A stretch of 48,445 bases of DNA from Mycobacterium sp. UM_WGJ. GTDB taxonomy: Bacteria; Actinomycetota; Actinomycetes; Mycobacteriales; Mycobacteriaceae. Numbering within the stretch: position 1 is the first letter of the stretch; every line of letters starts with the position of its first letter. Below are positions 37,322-44,438 of the stretch, piece by piece. The stretch spans positions 1 through 48,445 of the forward strand of contig NZ_AUWR01000005.1 in NCBI RefSeq assembly GCF_000455125.1, written 5' to 3'. The translations under genes were made by a program, and so were the position numbers. The notes below the pieces were generated by a model that saw nothing but the letters and a program-made list of their open reading frames with translations, searched no databases and was not told where the DNA came from.

Positions 37322-38001
37322 GGGCGGGCTGCCGCCAGTCGGTAGCCGACACCGCGGACGGTGTGCAGCATCCGCGGTCCGTGGGCCTCCAGCTTGCGGC
37401 GCAGTCCGCTGACATAAACCTCGACGAGGTTGGCGTCGTAGGCGTCGTAGCCCCAGACCGCCGTCAGGATCCGATCCTTGCTCATTGTCCGGCCGCGCTG
37501 CTCGGCGAGGTAGCCGAGCAGCTTGAGTTCGGTGCCCGTCAGCTCAATCACGGCACCCGCACGGCTCACCACCCCGGCCTCCATGTCGACCACCAAGTCG
37601 CCGATCTGTATCGCAGACGCCACCCGACCGCGCCGTCGCAGCACCGCTGCGATACGGGAGACCAGCTCTGCCAATTCGAACGGCTTGACCACATAGTCGT
37701 CGGCGCCGGTGTCCAGCCCGCGCAGGCGATCCTCGAGCGCGTCTTTGGCGGTGAGCAAGATGATTCCGGTGTCGCCGTAGCCGCGCACCACATCGATCAG
37801 AGCGAACCCGTCCCGGCCTGGCAGCATCACGTCGAGCACCACCAAGTCCGGGCGGAACGCGGGCAATACGTCCTCCAGGCCGCGGCCGTCGGCTCGTCCA
37901 CCGCTGACGAATCCGGCGTCGGCGAGCGCCGCCACCACGGTCTCGCGGATCGCGTCGGAGTCCTCAATCACCAGCACCCGGGGTGCGCTGTTGTTGTGCA
38001 C
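37318..38001 (-). CDS. OmpR-family response regulator
   Basis: The product is 227 residues. The receiver domain starts VLVIEDSDAIRE, has phospho-acceptor Asp57 in LVVLDVMLPG, the Thr in ILLTAKDA and Lys in YVVKPFE. The C-terminal winged helix reads LTGTELKLLGYLAEQRGRTMSKDRIL, in segments, then VYVSGLRRKLEAHG and VRGVGYRL. GTG 38001 is the likely start because an upstream in-frame ATG at 38061 would make the coding region overlap the repeat-rich control region; no good Shine-Dalgarno is seen for either. It is divergent from a proline-rich membrane gene and coupled to the kinase gene. It resembles TcrA/PrrA-type regulators, but I would not name an orthologue. Confidence 0.9.
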   Translation of the reverse strand: MHNNSAPRVLVIEDSDAIRETVVAALADAGFVSGGRADGRGLEDVLPAFRPDLVVLDVMLPGRDGFALIDVVRGYGDTGIILLTAKDALEDRLRGLDTGADDYVVKPFELAELVSRIAAVLRRRGRVASAIQIGDLVVDMEAGVVSRAGAVIELTGTELKLLGYLAEQRGRTMSKDRILTAVWGYDAYDANLVEVYVSGLRRKLEAHGPRMLHTVRGVGYRLAAARP

Positions 38002-38024
38002 CTTGCCATTGTGACCGCTCGGTC

Positions 38025-38081
38025 GCTGAAGCAGAGCTGAGCAAACGGGGTCCTGGCCCATGTTTTCAGCTGGGCTTCAGC
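38025..38081. promoter_or_regulatory. Mirror-image direct repeats between the regulator and the proline-rich genes
   Basis: GCTGAA-N5-GCTGAG at 38025-38041 and TTCAGC-N5-TTCAGC at 38065-38081 each have repeat units spaced 11 bases, the spacing of OmpR-family binding sites. The two pairs are inverted relative to each other and separated by 23 bases, so each can serve one side of this divergent region. Downstream of the second pair, TACAAA (38108-38113) could be the -10 of the proline-rich gene. Confidence 0.65.
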
Positions 38082-38152
38082 ATTGCGCCGCAACGTTGGT
38101 GGCGCAGTACAAACCTTGGCATTGCAGTGGTGCGCGACTCACGGAGGACACC

Positions 38153-38662
38153 ATGACTGAATCGGAACACATCGAAGCGCCGGAACACATCGAAGTGCCC
38201 AGTGCTACCGCGACACCTAACCAGACGCCCACTCTCGGCAAGCCGGGGCGGCGGGTGACCAATCGCCCATGGTTCGCCCCGGCCGTCGCCGGTCTCGGCG
38301 GCCTGATCGTCGGTGGCCTTGTCGTCGCGGGCTCTGCGGGGCTGCTGGGCGTGGGCGGTCCTGGCCGATTGGCCTCTGCCCCAATCCCGCTCGCTGCCCC
38401 AGCCCCGCTTTGGCCGGCGCCGCCACCTCCGCCGTTGCCGCCGGGGCCGCCGCCGCCTCCGCAGGCGTGGGGACCGCCGCCTCCGGCGTGGGGACCACCG
38501 CCTCCGGCGTGGGGAGCGCCGACACACCCCGGGCGAGGAGTGCCGCAGCCCCCGGAGGGGGGAGCGCCGCAACCTCCCGGGCCAGGAGCGCCGCCGTCTC
38601 CGGGGTGGGGCCCACCACCACCTCCTGGCGGGCCCGTGGCACCGCCGGGACCGCCGCGCTGA
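38153..38662 (+). CDS. Proline-rich single-pass membrane protein
   Basis: The product is 169 residues. It starts with an acidic segment (MTESEHIEAPEHIEVPS), then a basic PGRRVTNRPW, then one hydrophobic helix (about 43-70, AVAGLGGLIVGGLVVAG), and then an extracytoplasmic tail of about 90 residues made of proline, glycine, alanine and tryptophan with PPPPAWG-type repeats. The DNA for these is a 21-base tandem repeat at 38464-38510. ATG 38153 is six bases past CGGAGGA, a good ribosome-binding site. The low-complexity tail is open in other frames too, so a frameshift in the family cannot be excluded. It is divergent from the response regulator, and its control region has the repeats. Function unknown. 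Confidence 0.65.
   Translation: MTESEHIEAPEHIEVPSATATPNQTPTLGKPGRRVTNRPWFAPAVAGLGGLIVGGLVVAGSAGLLGVGGPGRLASAPIPLAAPAPLWPAPPPPPLPPGPPPPPQAWGPPPPAWGPPPPAWGAPTHPGRGVPQPPEGGAPQPPGPGAPPSPGWGPPPPPGGPVAPPGPPR
38464..38510. repeat. 21-base tandem repeat encoding AWGPPPP
   Basis: Units beginning GCGTGGGGACC start at 38464, 38485 and 38506; the first two are complete and differ at one base, and the third diverges after about ten bases. Each unit is seven codons and keeps the frame. Confidence 0.8.
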
Positions 38663-38666
38663 CCTG

Positions 38667-38891
38667 GTGATGGTGATGGTGCTGTTGCTCGCGGCGGTGG
38701 CCGCCCTGGCCTACTGGCTGGGTGCCCACCGCCGCGCAGACCACGACGACGCGGCCGGCTTGCGGCCGTGGTTACTGGCCGGCGGGGCGGTCTTGGGTGT
38801 CATCGTGCTGGTCAGCCTGCTTTCGGGTGGCCCGGGGCCGATCGGCGGGCCCGGGCCGTTGTGGGGGCCGGGCCCGATCTTCGGGCCGTAA
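38667..38891 (+). CDS. Small two-helix membrane protein with Gly-Pro tail
   Basis: The product is 74 residues from GTG 38667, with alternative in-frame ATG starts at 38670 and 38676. Two hydrophobic helices (about 3-18 and 34-52) flank a charged loop (HRRADHDDAAG), and the end is a Gly-Pro-rich tail (GGPGPLWGPGPIFGP). It begins four bases after the preceding stop, so it may be translated by coupling. The frame is also open upstream as an Arg-rich low-complexity stretch that looks like a shadow of the proline-rich gene. Existence is likely but not certain. Confidence 0.55.
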   Translation: MMVMVLLLAAVAALAYWLGAHRRADHDDAAGLRPWLLAGGAVLGVIVLVSLLSGGPGPIGGPGPLWGPGPIFGP

Positions 38892-38909
38892 CGCATCCCG
38901 GCGCTGTGC

Positions 38910-40046
38910 TCAGGGGGCCAGGCGCTGCGCCAGCCGTTCGGTGAACTCGGCGGCTTGCGCCGGGCTGTCCAACCCGTAACGGGCGGCGGTTGCACGGTCG
39001 CCGTCGTCATTGTGGCGCACCACAATTCCGGCACCCGACAGTTCGGCGACCGCATCGAACGCGTCCTCGTCGGTGATGTCATCGCCGAGAAACAGTGGTG
39101 TGCTCACCCCGGCCATTCGATCCAGCAGCCAGTGCAGCGTACGGCCCTTGTCCCAGTCGATCTCGGGGCGCAGTTCGATCACCTCGCGCCCGGTCGTGAC
39201 CCGCAGTCCGCGGCGCCGACCGGTCTCGCGCACCGCTGCCAGTACCTCGCCGACCCGATCCCGGGCGGCGTTTCGGTAGTGCACGGCGACGGCGAAACGC
39301 TTGTGTTCCACCATGATTCCCGGGATCGCGCCGAGTTGATCGTTCAGTGAACCGGCCGCGTCGGCCAGCACCGACACCGCATCGACGGCGGTGTCGTTCT
39401 GGTGGTGGGCGCCGTCCGGCCCGATCAGCTCGAAGCCGTGACTGCCCGCATACCAGATCCCGGCCAGCCCCACCCGGGTCCGCACGTCGGCCAGATCGCG
39501 ACCGGACAGCACCGCGACCGGACATCGGGCGGCCAACGCGGCCAACGCCTCCACCGCGCCGGCCACCGGCCGCGCCGCGTCGGGATCGTCGACGATCTCC
39601 GAGAGGGTCCCGTCGAAGTCGAAGAACACCGCCGGGTGATCGAGGTCACGCAACGCTCCGACGGTCAAGGCCGTCATCGCATCGGGCAAGGCTGACATCG
39701 GCCGGTCGCCGGTACGCACGTGCACCGCGCTCGGGTCAGCCACCACCGCGTCGCCGCCGTCGCACCCCACGCCGATCACCAGGGCGAATCCGGCACTGCG
39801 AGCGGCGATTACCTGCGATTCGGAGTCGGTGAGCACCACGCAGCGGCCCGGCCGTATCGCCAGTCCGGCGGCGGCAGCCACCAGTTCGGCGCCTGAACCG
39901 TCGGAGTCATCGGGGGCCACCGCGGCCACCCGCACGCCGGCCTGTCGCAGCCGTTCGGTCAGTGCTGTCGTGTCGGCGCCACCGTCGAGCCGCAACAGCA
40001 CCGCGTCATGCCGGCGCGGGTCGATTGTGACCGACATGCCAACCAT
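38910..40046 (-). CDS. otsB: Trehalose-6-phosphate phosphatase
   Basis: The product is 378 residues, similar to OtsB2 (Rv3372). An N-terminal domain of about 120 residues precedes the HAD phosphatase core, as in mycobacterial OtsB2. Motif I is VFFDFDGTLSEI with Asp143 and Asp145. Motif II is VAVLSGRDLADV, and the GDDITDEDAF motif completes the site; WYAGSHGFEL and VEHKRFAVAVHYRN are TPP-specific. It makes trehalose from trehalose 6-phosphate, an essential step for mycolyl transfer in M. tuberculosis. Start codons at 40055 (GTG), 40046 (ATG) and 40037 (ATG) are all possible; none has a clear ribosome-binding site. It is divergent from the stress protein gene. Confidence 0.94.
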   Translation of the reverse strand: MVGMSVTIDPRRHDAVLLRLDGGADTTALTERLRQAGVRVAAVAPDDSDGSGAELVAAAAGLAIRPGRCVVLTDSESQVIAARSAGFALVIGVGCDGGDAVVADPSAVHVRTGDRPMSALPDAMTALTVGALRDLDHPAVFFDFDGTLSEIVDDPDAARPVAGAVEALAALAARCPVAVLSGRDLADVRTRVGLAGIWYAGSHGFELIGPDGAHHQNDTAVDAVSVLADAAGSLNDQLGAIPGIMVEHKRFAVAVHYRNAARDRVGEVLAAVRETGRRRGLRVTTGREVIELRPEIDWDKGRTLHWLLDRMAGVSTPLFLGDDITDEDAFDAVAELSGAGIVVRHNDDGDRATAARYGLDSPAQAAEFTERLAQRLAP

Positions 40047-40072
40047 GTCCACCACGGTGCCACAGCCGCGGT

Positions 40073-40089
40073 CCTACTAGCGTGGTAGG
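40073..40089. promoter_or_regulatory. Short inverted repeat between otsB and the stress protein gene
   Basis: CCTAC (40073-40077) and GTAGG (40085-40089) are inverted around seven bases in the divergent intergenic region. It may be an operator for one of the two genes, or chance. Confidence 0.25.
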
Positions 40090-40124
40090 GGTCTAGAGAG
40101 TTCCCCGAACACAAGGAGAGCCCC

Positions 40125-40985
40125 GTGTCGTCCACTCCCGGAATCCTGGTCGGTGTCGACGGATCGCCGTCGTCGGTAGCGGCGGTCGACTGGGCGGCGC
40201 GTGACGCCGCGCTGCACAACCTGCCGCTCACCCTGGTCCACGTGCTGGCCTCCCCGGTGGTGATGACGTTTCCCGAGACCCCGATGCCGTCCGGCTACAC
40301 CGAGTGGCAGCGTGACCAGGGCGAACGCTACCTGCGCGAGGCCGTTGAGATCGCCGAGGCGGCCGGCGCGACGCAGGTCGCAGCCGAGACCGTCGTGGGC
40401 TCCACGGTGCCGATGCTGGTGGACATGAGTCGCGAGGCCGCCCGCCTGGTGGTCGGATCGCGCGGGCACGGGCGGATGCGCCGGCTGCTGCTCGGCTCGG
40501 TCAGCTCGTCGCTGGTGCGGCACGCGCACTGCGCGGTCGTGGTCATCCACGAAGACCATCTGCGTCGCGACACCGCACCGGTGGTGGTCGGTATCGACGG
40601 CTCTCCGGTGTCGGAGGCCGCAACCGCGCTGGCGTTCGAAGAGGCTTCGTTGCGCGGGGTGGAACTGGTCGCGGTGTATGCCTGGCACGACACCGGACTG
40701 CTGGACTTTCCCGGCATCGACACGGCGGCGATGGCATCCGAAGGCGAACTGGCCCTGGCCGAAAGACTGGCGGGCTGGCGGGAGCGCTACCCCGACGTCA
40801 CGGTACGCCGCGTGGTGGTCGATGACCGGCCGGCCGACCAACTCGTCGATCAATCGCAGGAGGCTCAGCTACTGGTGGTGGGCAGCCACGGCCGCGGCGG
40901 CTTCACCGGCATGCTGCTGGGTTCGGTCAGCCAGGCAGTGGTGCAGTCGGCGCACGCGCCGGTCGCCGTGGTCCGACCGACCTGA
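40125..40985 (+). CDS. Universal stress protein, tandem UspA domains
   Basis: The product is 286 residues with two UspA domains (about 5-145 and 150-285). Each carries the ATP-binding G-x2-G-x-G-x(9)-G-S type loop: VVGSRGHGRMRRLLLGSVS and VVGSHGRGGFTGMLLGSVS. Tandem Usp proteins are frequent in mycobacteria, several being DosR regulated; I see no clear DosR box here. GTG 40125 follows AAGGAGAG closely. It converges on mmpL with only eight bases between the ends. Confidence 0.93.
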   Translation: MSSTPGILVGVDGSPSSVAAVDWAARDAALHNLPLTLVHVLASPVVMTFPETPMPSGYTEWQRDQGERYLREAVEIAEAAGATQVAAETVVGSTVPMLVDMSREAARLVVGSRGHGRMRRLLLGSVSSSLVRHAHCAVVVIHEDHLRRDTAPVVVGIDGSPVSEAATALAFEEASLRGVELVAVYAWHDTGLLDFPGIDTAAMASEGELALAERLAGWRERYPDVTVRRVVVDDRPADQLVDQSQEAQLLVVGSHGRGGFTGMLLGSVSQAVVQSAHAPVAVVRPT

Positions 40986-40993
40986 CGACGGCG

Positions 40994-43897
40994 TCAGCCG
41001 ACCGATACCGGCTCGGACGACGACCGCAGCGTGGCGACCTGCTGCGCCGCCGGCGTCGGCCGCAACGGCACCCGCTGCGGCCACCAGAACCAGCGACCCA
41101 GCAGCGCGGCGATCGACGGTGTCATGAAGGAGCGGATCACCAGGGTGTCGATGAGCAGGCCCAGGCCGATGGTGGAGCCCACCTGACCGATCACCTTCAG
41201 GTCGGAGACGATCATCGACATCATCGTGAACGCGAACACCAGGCCCGCTGAGGTGACCACGGAGCCACTGCCACCCATGGCGCGGATGATGCCGGTCTTC
41301 AGCCCACCGTGCAGCTCTTCCTTCATTCGGGAGACCAGCAGCAGGTTGTAGTCCGAGCCGACCGCCAGCAGGATGATCACCGACATCGCCAGCACCATCC
41401 AGTGCAGGTGCAGGCCGATGATGTGCTGCCAGATCAGCACCGAGAGCCCGAACGAGGTGCCCAGTGAGAGCAGCACCGTCCCGACGATCACCGCCGAGGC
41501 CACCACCGCGCGGGTGATCAGCAGCATGATGATGAAGATCAGGCACAGTGAGGCGATGCCGGCGATGATCAGGTCATAGTGCGAGCCATCTTTCATGTCC
41601 TTGAACATGGCTGCGGTGCCGCCGAGATAGACCTTCGAGCCCTCCAGCGGGGTGCCTTTGAGCGCTTCGTGCACGGCGTGCTTGATCGGCGTGACGTGTG
41701 AGATGCCTTCTTCGGACATCGGGTCGCCCTCGTGGGAGATGATGAACCGCACCGAGTGTCCGTCGGGGGACAGGAACATCTTCATGCCGCGCTTGAAGTC
41801 GGGGTTGTCGAATGCCTCGGGCGGTAGATAGAACGAGTCGTCGTTCTTGGACTCGTCGAACGCCTTGCCCATGGCGTTCTGGCCTTCCATCATCTTCTCC
41901 ATCTGAAGCTGCAGGCCCTCCATGGTGGACTGCATCTTCAGCTGGGTGGTCCGCATGTTTTCCATCGTCTCGATCATCGGCGGCATGATCTCGAGCATCC
42001 GGGGCATCAGCCGGTCGAGGTTGTCGATGTCGGGCAGCACCTTTTCGAAATCCTCGGTCATCTGGTCGAGGCCATCCATCACGTCGAAGATCGACCGGAT
42101 CGACCAGCAGATCGGGATGTCGAAGCAGTGCGGCTCCCAGTAGAAGTAGCTGCGCATCGGGCGCCACATGTCGTCGAAGTCCGCGATCGAGTCGCGCATC
42201 TTCTGGATGTCGTCGAGCATGTGGTGCATCTTGAGGTCCATGCTGTGCGTGGTCTCCGACATCGCGCGGGTGACTTCGAGCATCTGCTTCATGCTGTCGA
42301 TCGAGACCTGCATGTCCTCGCCCATCTTGAGCATGTTGCGCATGCTGTCGAGCTGGTACTTCATGTTCAGTTGCTGGGTGGTGCCCTGCATGCTGATCGC
42401 GAACGGGATCGTGGTGTGTTCGATCGGCGTGCCCAGTGGCCGGGTGATGGTCTGCACCCGCCCGACGCCGGGGACCTCGAACACCCGCTTGGCGATCCGG
42501 TTGATCACCAGGAAGTCGGCCGGGTTGCGCAGGTCGTGGTCGGTCTCGATCATCAGCAGTTCCGGGCTCATCCGGGCCTGGGAGAAGTGCCGGTCGGCGG
42601 CGGCGTAGCCGATGTTGGCCGGCACGTAGTCCGGCAGGTACTCCCGGTCGTTGTAGTTGGTCTGGTACCCAGGCAGCGTGAGCAGCCCGACCAGGCAGAC
42701 CGCTGTGGTGGCCACCAGCACCGGCCCCGGCCAGCGCACGATCAGCGTGCCGATGCGCCGCCAGGTGCGGATCCGCATCGCACGCTTGGGCTCCAGCATG
42801 CCGAAGCGGCTGGCCACCGTGACCACCGCGGAACCGAAGGTGAGAGCGGCCACCACAATGACCAACATGCCGATCGCCAGCGGGACGCCCAGCGACTGGA
42901 AATAGGGCAGTCGGGTGAAGTGCAGGCAGAAGGTCGCCCCGGCGATGGTCAGCCCGGAACCCAGGATCACGTGCGCGGTGCCGTGATACATGGTGTGGAA
43001 GGCCGATTCCTTGTCCTCGCCGAGTGATCGGGCCTCCTGGTAGCGGCCGAGCAGGAAGATCGCATAGTCCGTCGAGGCGGCGATAGCCAGTGTCACCAGC
43101 AGGTTCACCGCGAACGTCGACAGGCCGATGATGTTGTAGTAGGCCAGCACGGCCACCACGCCGCGGGCAGCGCTCAGCGAGAAGACCACCATGCCCAGCA
43201 CCAACAGCACGGTGCCGACGGACCGGTAGATACTCAGCAGCATCGTGATGATCACCACGAACGTCAGCGCGGTGATGAGTTTCAGACTTTTGTCCCCGGC
43301 GATGTGCTGATCGGCGTTGAGGGCGGCCCCGCCGGTGACGTAGGCGTGTACGCCCTCGGGGGCCGGGGTGTCGGCGATGATCTGCTGGACGGCCTCGACC
43401 GACTCGTTGGCCAGGGTCTCGCCCATGTTGCCGGCCAGATACACCTGAACATAGGCGGCCTTGCCGTCCGGGCTCTGGGATCCGGCTGCGGTCAGCGGGT
43501 CGCTCCAGAAGTCCTGGACGTGCTCGATATGGGTGGGGTCGGCCTCCATCTTGGCGACCAACTGGTCGTAGTACTTGTGCGCGTCGTCGCCCAGGGGCTG
43601 GTCGCCTTCGATCACGACCATGCCCGAGCTGTCCGACTTGAACTCGTCGAACACCTTTCCGATGCGCATCATCGCGATCATCGACGGAGCGTCGCGGGGG
43701 GCCATCGACACCGCGCGCATCTTTCCGACTTCATCGAGCTGCGGCACGATGACGTTCACCAGGACCGTGAGCGCCACCCAGGCCAGGATGATGGGCACAG
43801 CGAGCCGCCGGATCCAGGCCGGGATACCGGTGCGCTTGGGTGGTTGCGCGGCAGGCAGCGTGTCGGTGGGGGTGTCGTGGCTGGTGTGGTTGCTCAT
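40994..43897 (-). CDS. mmpL: MmpL-family RND transporter (MmpL4/5 type)
   Basis: The product is 967 residues, the length of MmpL4/MmpL5. The N-terminal membrane segment is at about 30-50, followed by a first periplasmic domain and membrane helices with the proton-relay Asp277-Tyr278 ([12 protein letters not shown]). A large periplasmic domain with a methionine-rich helical hairpin (about 505-715) carries an [11 protein letters not shown] segment likely forming a disulfide. The second proton-relay Asp849-Tyr850 lies in GSDYNLLL. Related pumps export siderophores (MmpL4/5) and can move drugs such as bedaquiline. The ATG overlaps the mmpS stop, so the two are coupled. The substrate cannot be told from sequence. 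Confidence 0.93.
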   Translation of the reverse strand: MSNHTSHDTPTDTLPAAQPPKRTGIPAWIRRLAVPIILAWVALTVLVNVIVPQLDEVGKMRAVSMAPRDAPSMIAMMRIGKVFDEFKSDSSGMVVIEGDQPLGDDAHKYYDQLVAKMEADPTHIEHVQDFWSDPLTAAGSQSPDGKAAYVQVYLAGNMGETLANESVEAVQQIIADTPAPEGVHAYVTGGAALNADQHIAGDKSLKLITALTFVVIITMLLSIYRSVGTVLLVLGMVVFSLSAARGVVAVLAYYNIIGLSTFAVNLLVTLAIAASTDYAIFLLGRYQEARSLGEDKESAFHTMYHGTAHVILGSGLTIAGATFCLHFTRLPYFQSLGVPLAIGMLVIVVAALTFGSAVVTVASRFGMLEPKRAMRIRTWRRIGTLIVRWPGPVLVATTAVCLVGLLTLPGYQTNYNDREYLPDYVPANIGYAAADRHFSQARMSPELLMIETDHDLRNPADFLVINRIAKRVFEVPGVGRVQTITRPLGTPIEHTTIPFAISMQGTTQQLNMKYQLDSMRNMLKMGEDMQVSIDSMKQMLEVTRAMSETTHSMDLKMHHMLDDIQKMRDSIADFDDMWRPMRSYFYWEPHCFDIPICWSIRSIFDVMDGLDQMTEDFEKVLPDIDNLDRLMPRMLEIMPPMIETMENMRTTQLKMQSTMEGLQLQMEKMMEGQNAMGKAFDESKNDDSFYLPPEAFDNPDFKRGMKMFLSPDGHSVRFIISHEGDPMSEEGISHVTPIKHAVHEALKGTPLEGSKVYLGGTAAMFKDMKDGSHYDLIIAGIASLCLIFIIMLLITRAVVASAVIVGTVLLSLGTSFGLSVLIWQHIIGLHLHWMVLAMSVIILLAVGSDYNLLLVSRMKEELHGGLKTGIIRAMGGSGSVVTSAGLVFAFTMMSMIVSDLKVIGQVGSTIGLGLLIDTLVIRSFMTPSIAALLGRWFWWPQRVPLRPTPAAQQVATLRSSSEPVSVG

Positions 43898-44364
43898 GCG
43901 GATTTCACAATGCAGAAGGTCTGGGCGCTGACGGGGCTGCTGGAGATGCGTTCGTCTTTGACTTCGCCGTCGATGGTGACCCGACAGCCGATGGTGGTGC
44001 CGTCACCTTGGGCGACGATGTTGGGGCTCACCGCCGGGTTGGTGGTCGACAGGGTCAGCGACCACGGCAGGCCGGCGCCGTCGACCCGCTGTGGCGTGGC
44101 ATCGAGGTCCAGGTAGTTGATGTCGGCGTAGGTGCCGTCGGGGCTGAAGATGTCGTAGACCACGACTTTGGGGTGGAACGGCTTGGTGTCCTCGAACGGG
44201 GTGGACCCTGAGCCGCTGTCGTCGGCTCCGAAGAAACCGCGGACTCGCTGCACCGTGAACCCCCCTACCACGAGAACGGCGATGATGAGTAGGGGCAACC
44301 ACGCACGTCTGACAGCGCCGAACATGAAAGCAGTGGCCTTTCGCATCGTGCCGGAATCTGACAC
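43894..44364 (-). CDS. mmpS: MmpS-family membrane accessory protein
   Basis: The product is 156 residues. One membrane segment (about 20-40, [15 protein letters not shown]) is followed by a periplasmic beta-sandwich with motifs [19 protein letters not shown] and the late [17 protein letters not shown], with two cysteines. MmpS4/5 proteins work with their MmpL partner in siderophore export, as shown in M. tuberculosis. GTG 44364 is used; ATG 44346 would remove six residues, and neither has a clear ribosome-binding site. It is divergent from dnaE2, with the SOS box between them. Confidence 0.9.
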   Translation of the reverse strand: MSDSGTMRKATAFMFGAVRRAWLPLLIIAVLVVGGFTVQRVRGFFGADDSGSGSTPFEDTKPFHPKVVVYDIFSPDGTYADINYLDLDATPQRVDGAGLPWSLTLSTTNPAVSPNIVAQGDGTTIGCRVTIDGEVKDERISSSPVSAQTFCIVKSA

Positions 44365-44409
44365 AGATTAGTGCATCAAACTTCTTTTTCGCACCCACCC
44401 AGGGTTTTA

Positions 44410-44425
44410 TCGCACATATGTTCGA
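44410..44425. promoter_or_regulatory. LexA (SOS) box at dnaE2
   Basis: TCGCAC-ATAT-GTTCGA matches TCGAAC-N4-GTTCGA with one mismatch. It lies 45 bases upstream of the mmpS start and 13 bases upstream of ATG 44439, and it overlaps an alternative in-frame ATG at 44418. LexA here would repress dnaE2. Confidence 0.8.
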
Positions 44426-44438
44426 TACATTGGAGGGT

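Noticed and set aside
38464-38660. Possible CRISPR-like repeat array
   Set aside because: The repeat is a contiguous 21-base coding tandem without spacers.
40060-40124. DosR box upstream of the universal stress protein gene
   Set aside because: No match to the GGGACT...GGCCC type dormancy motif could be read in this interval.
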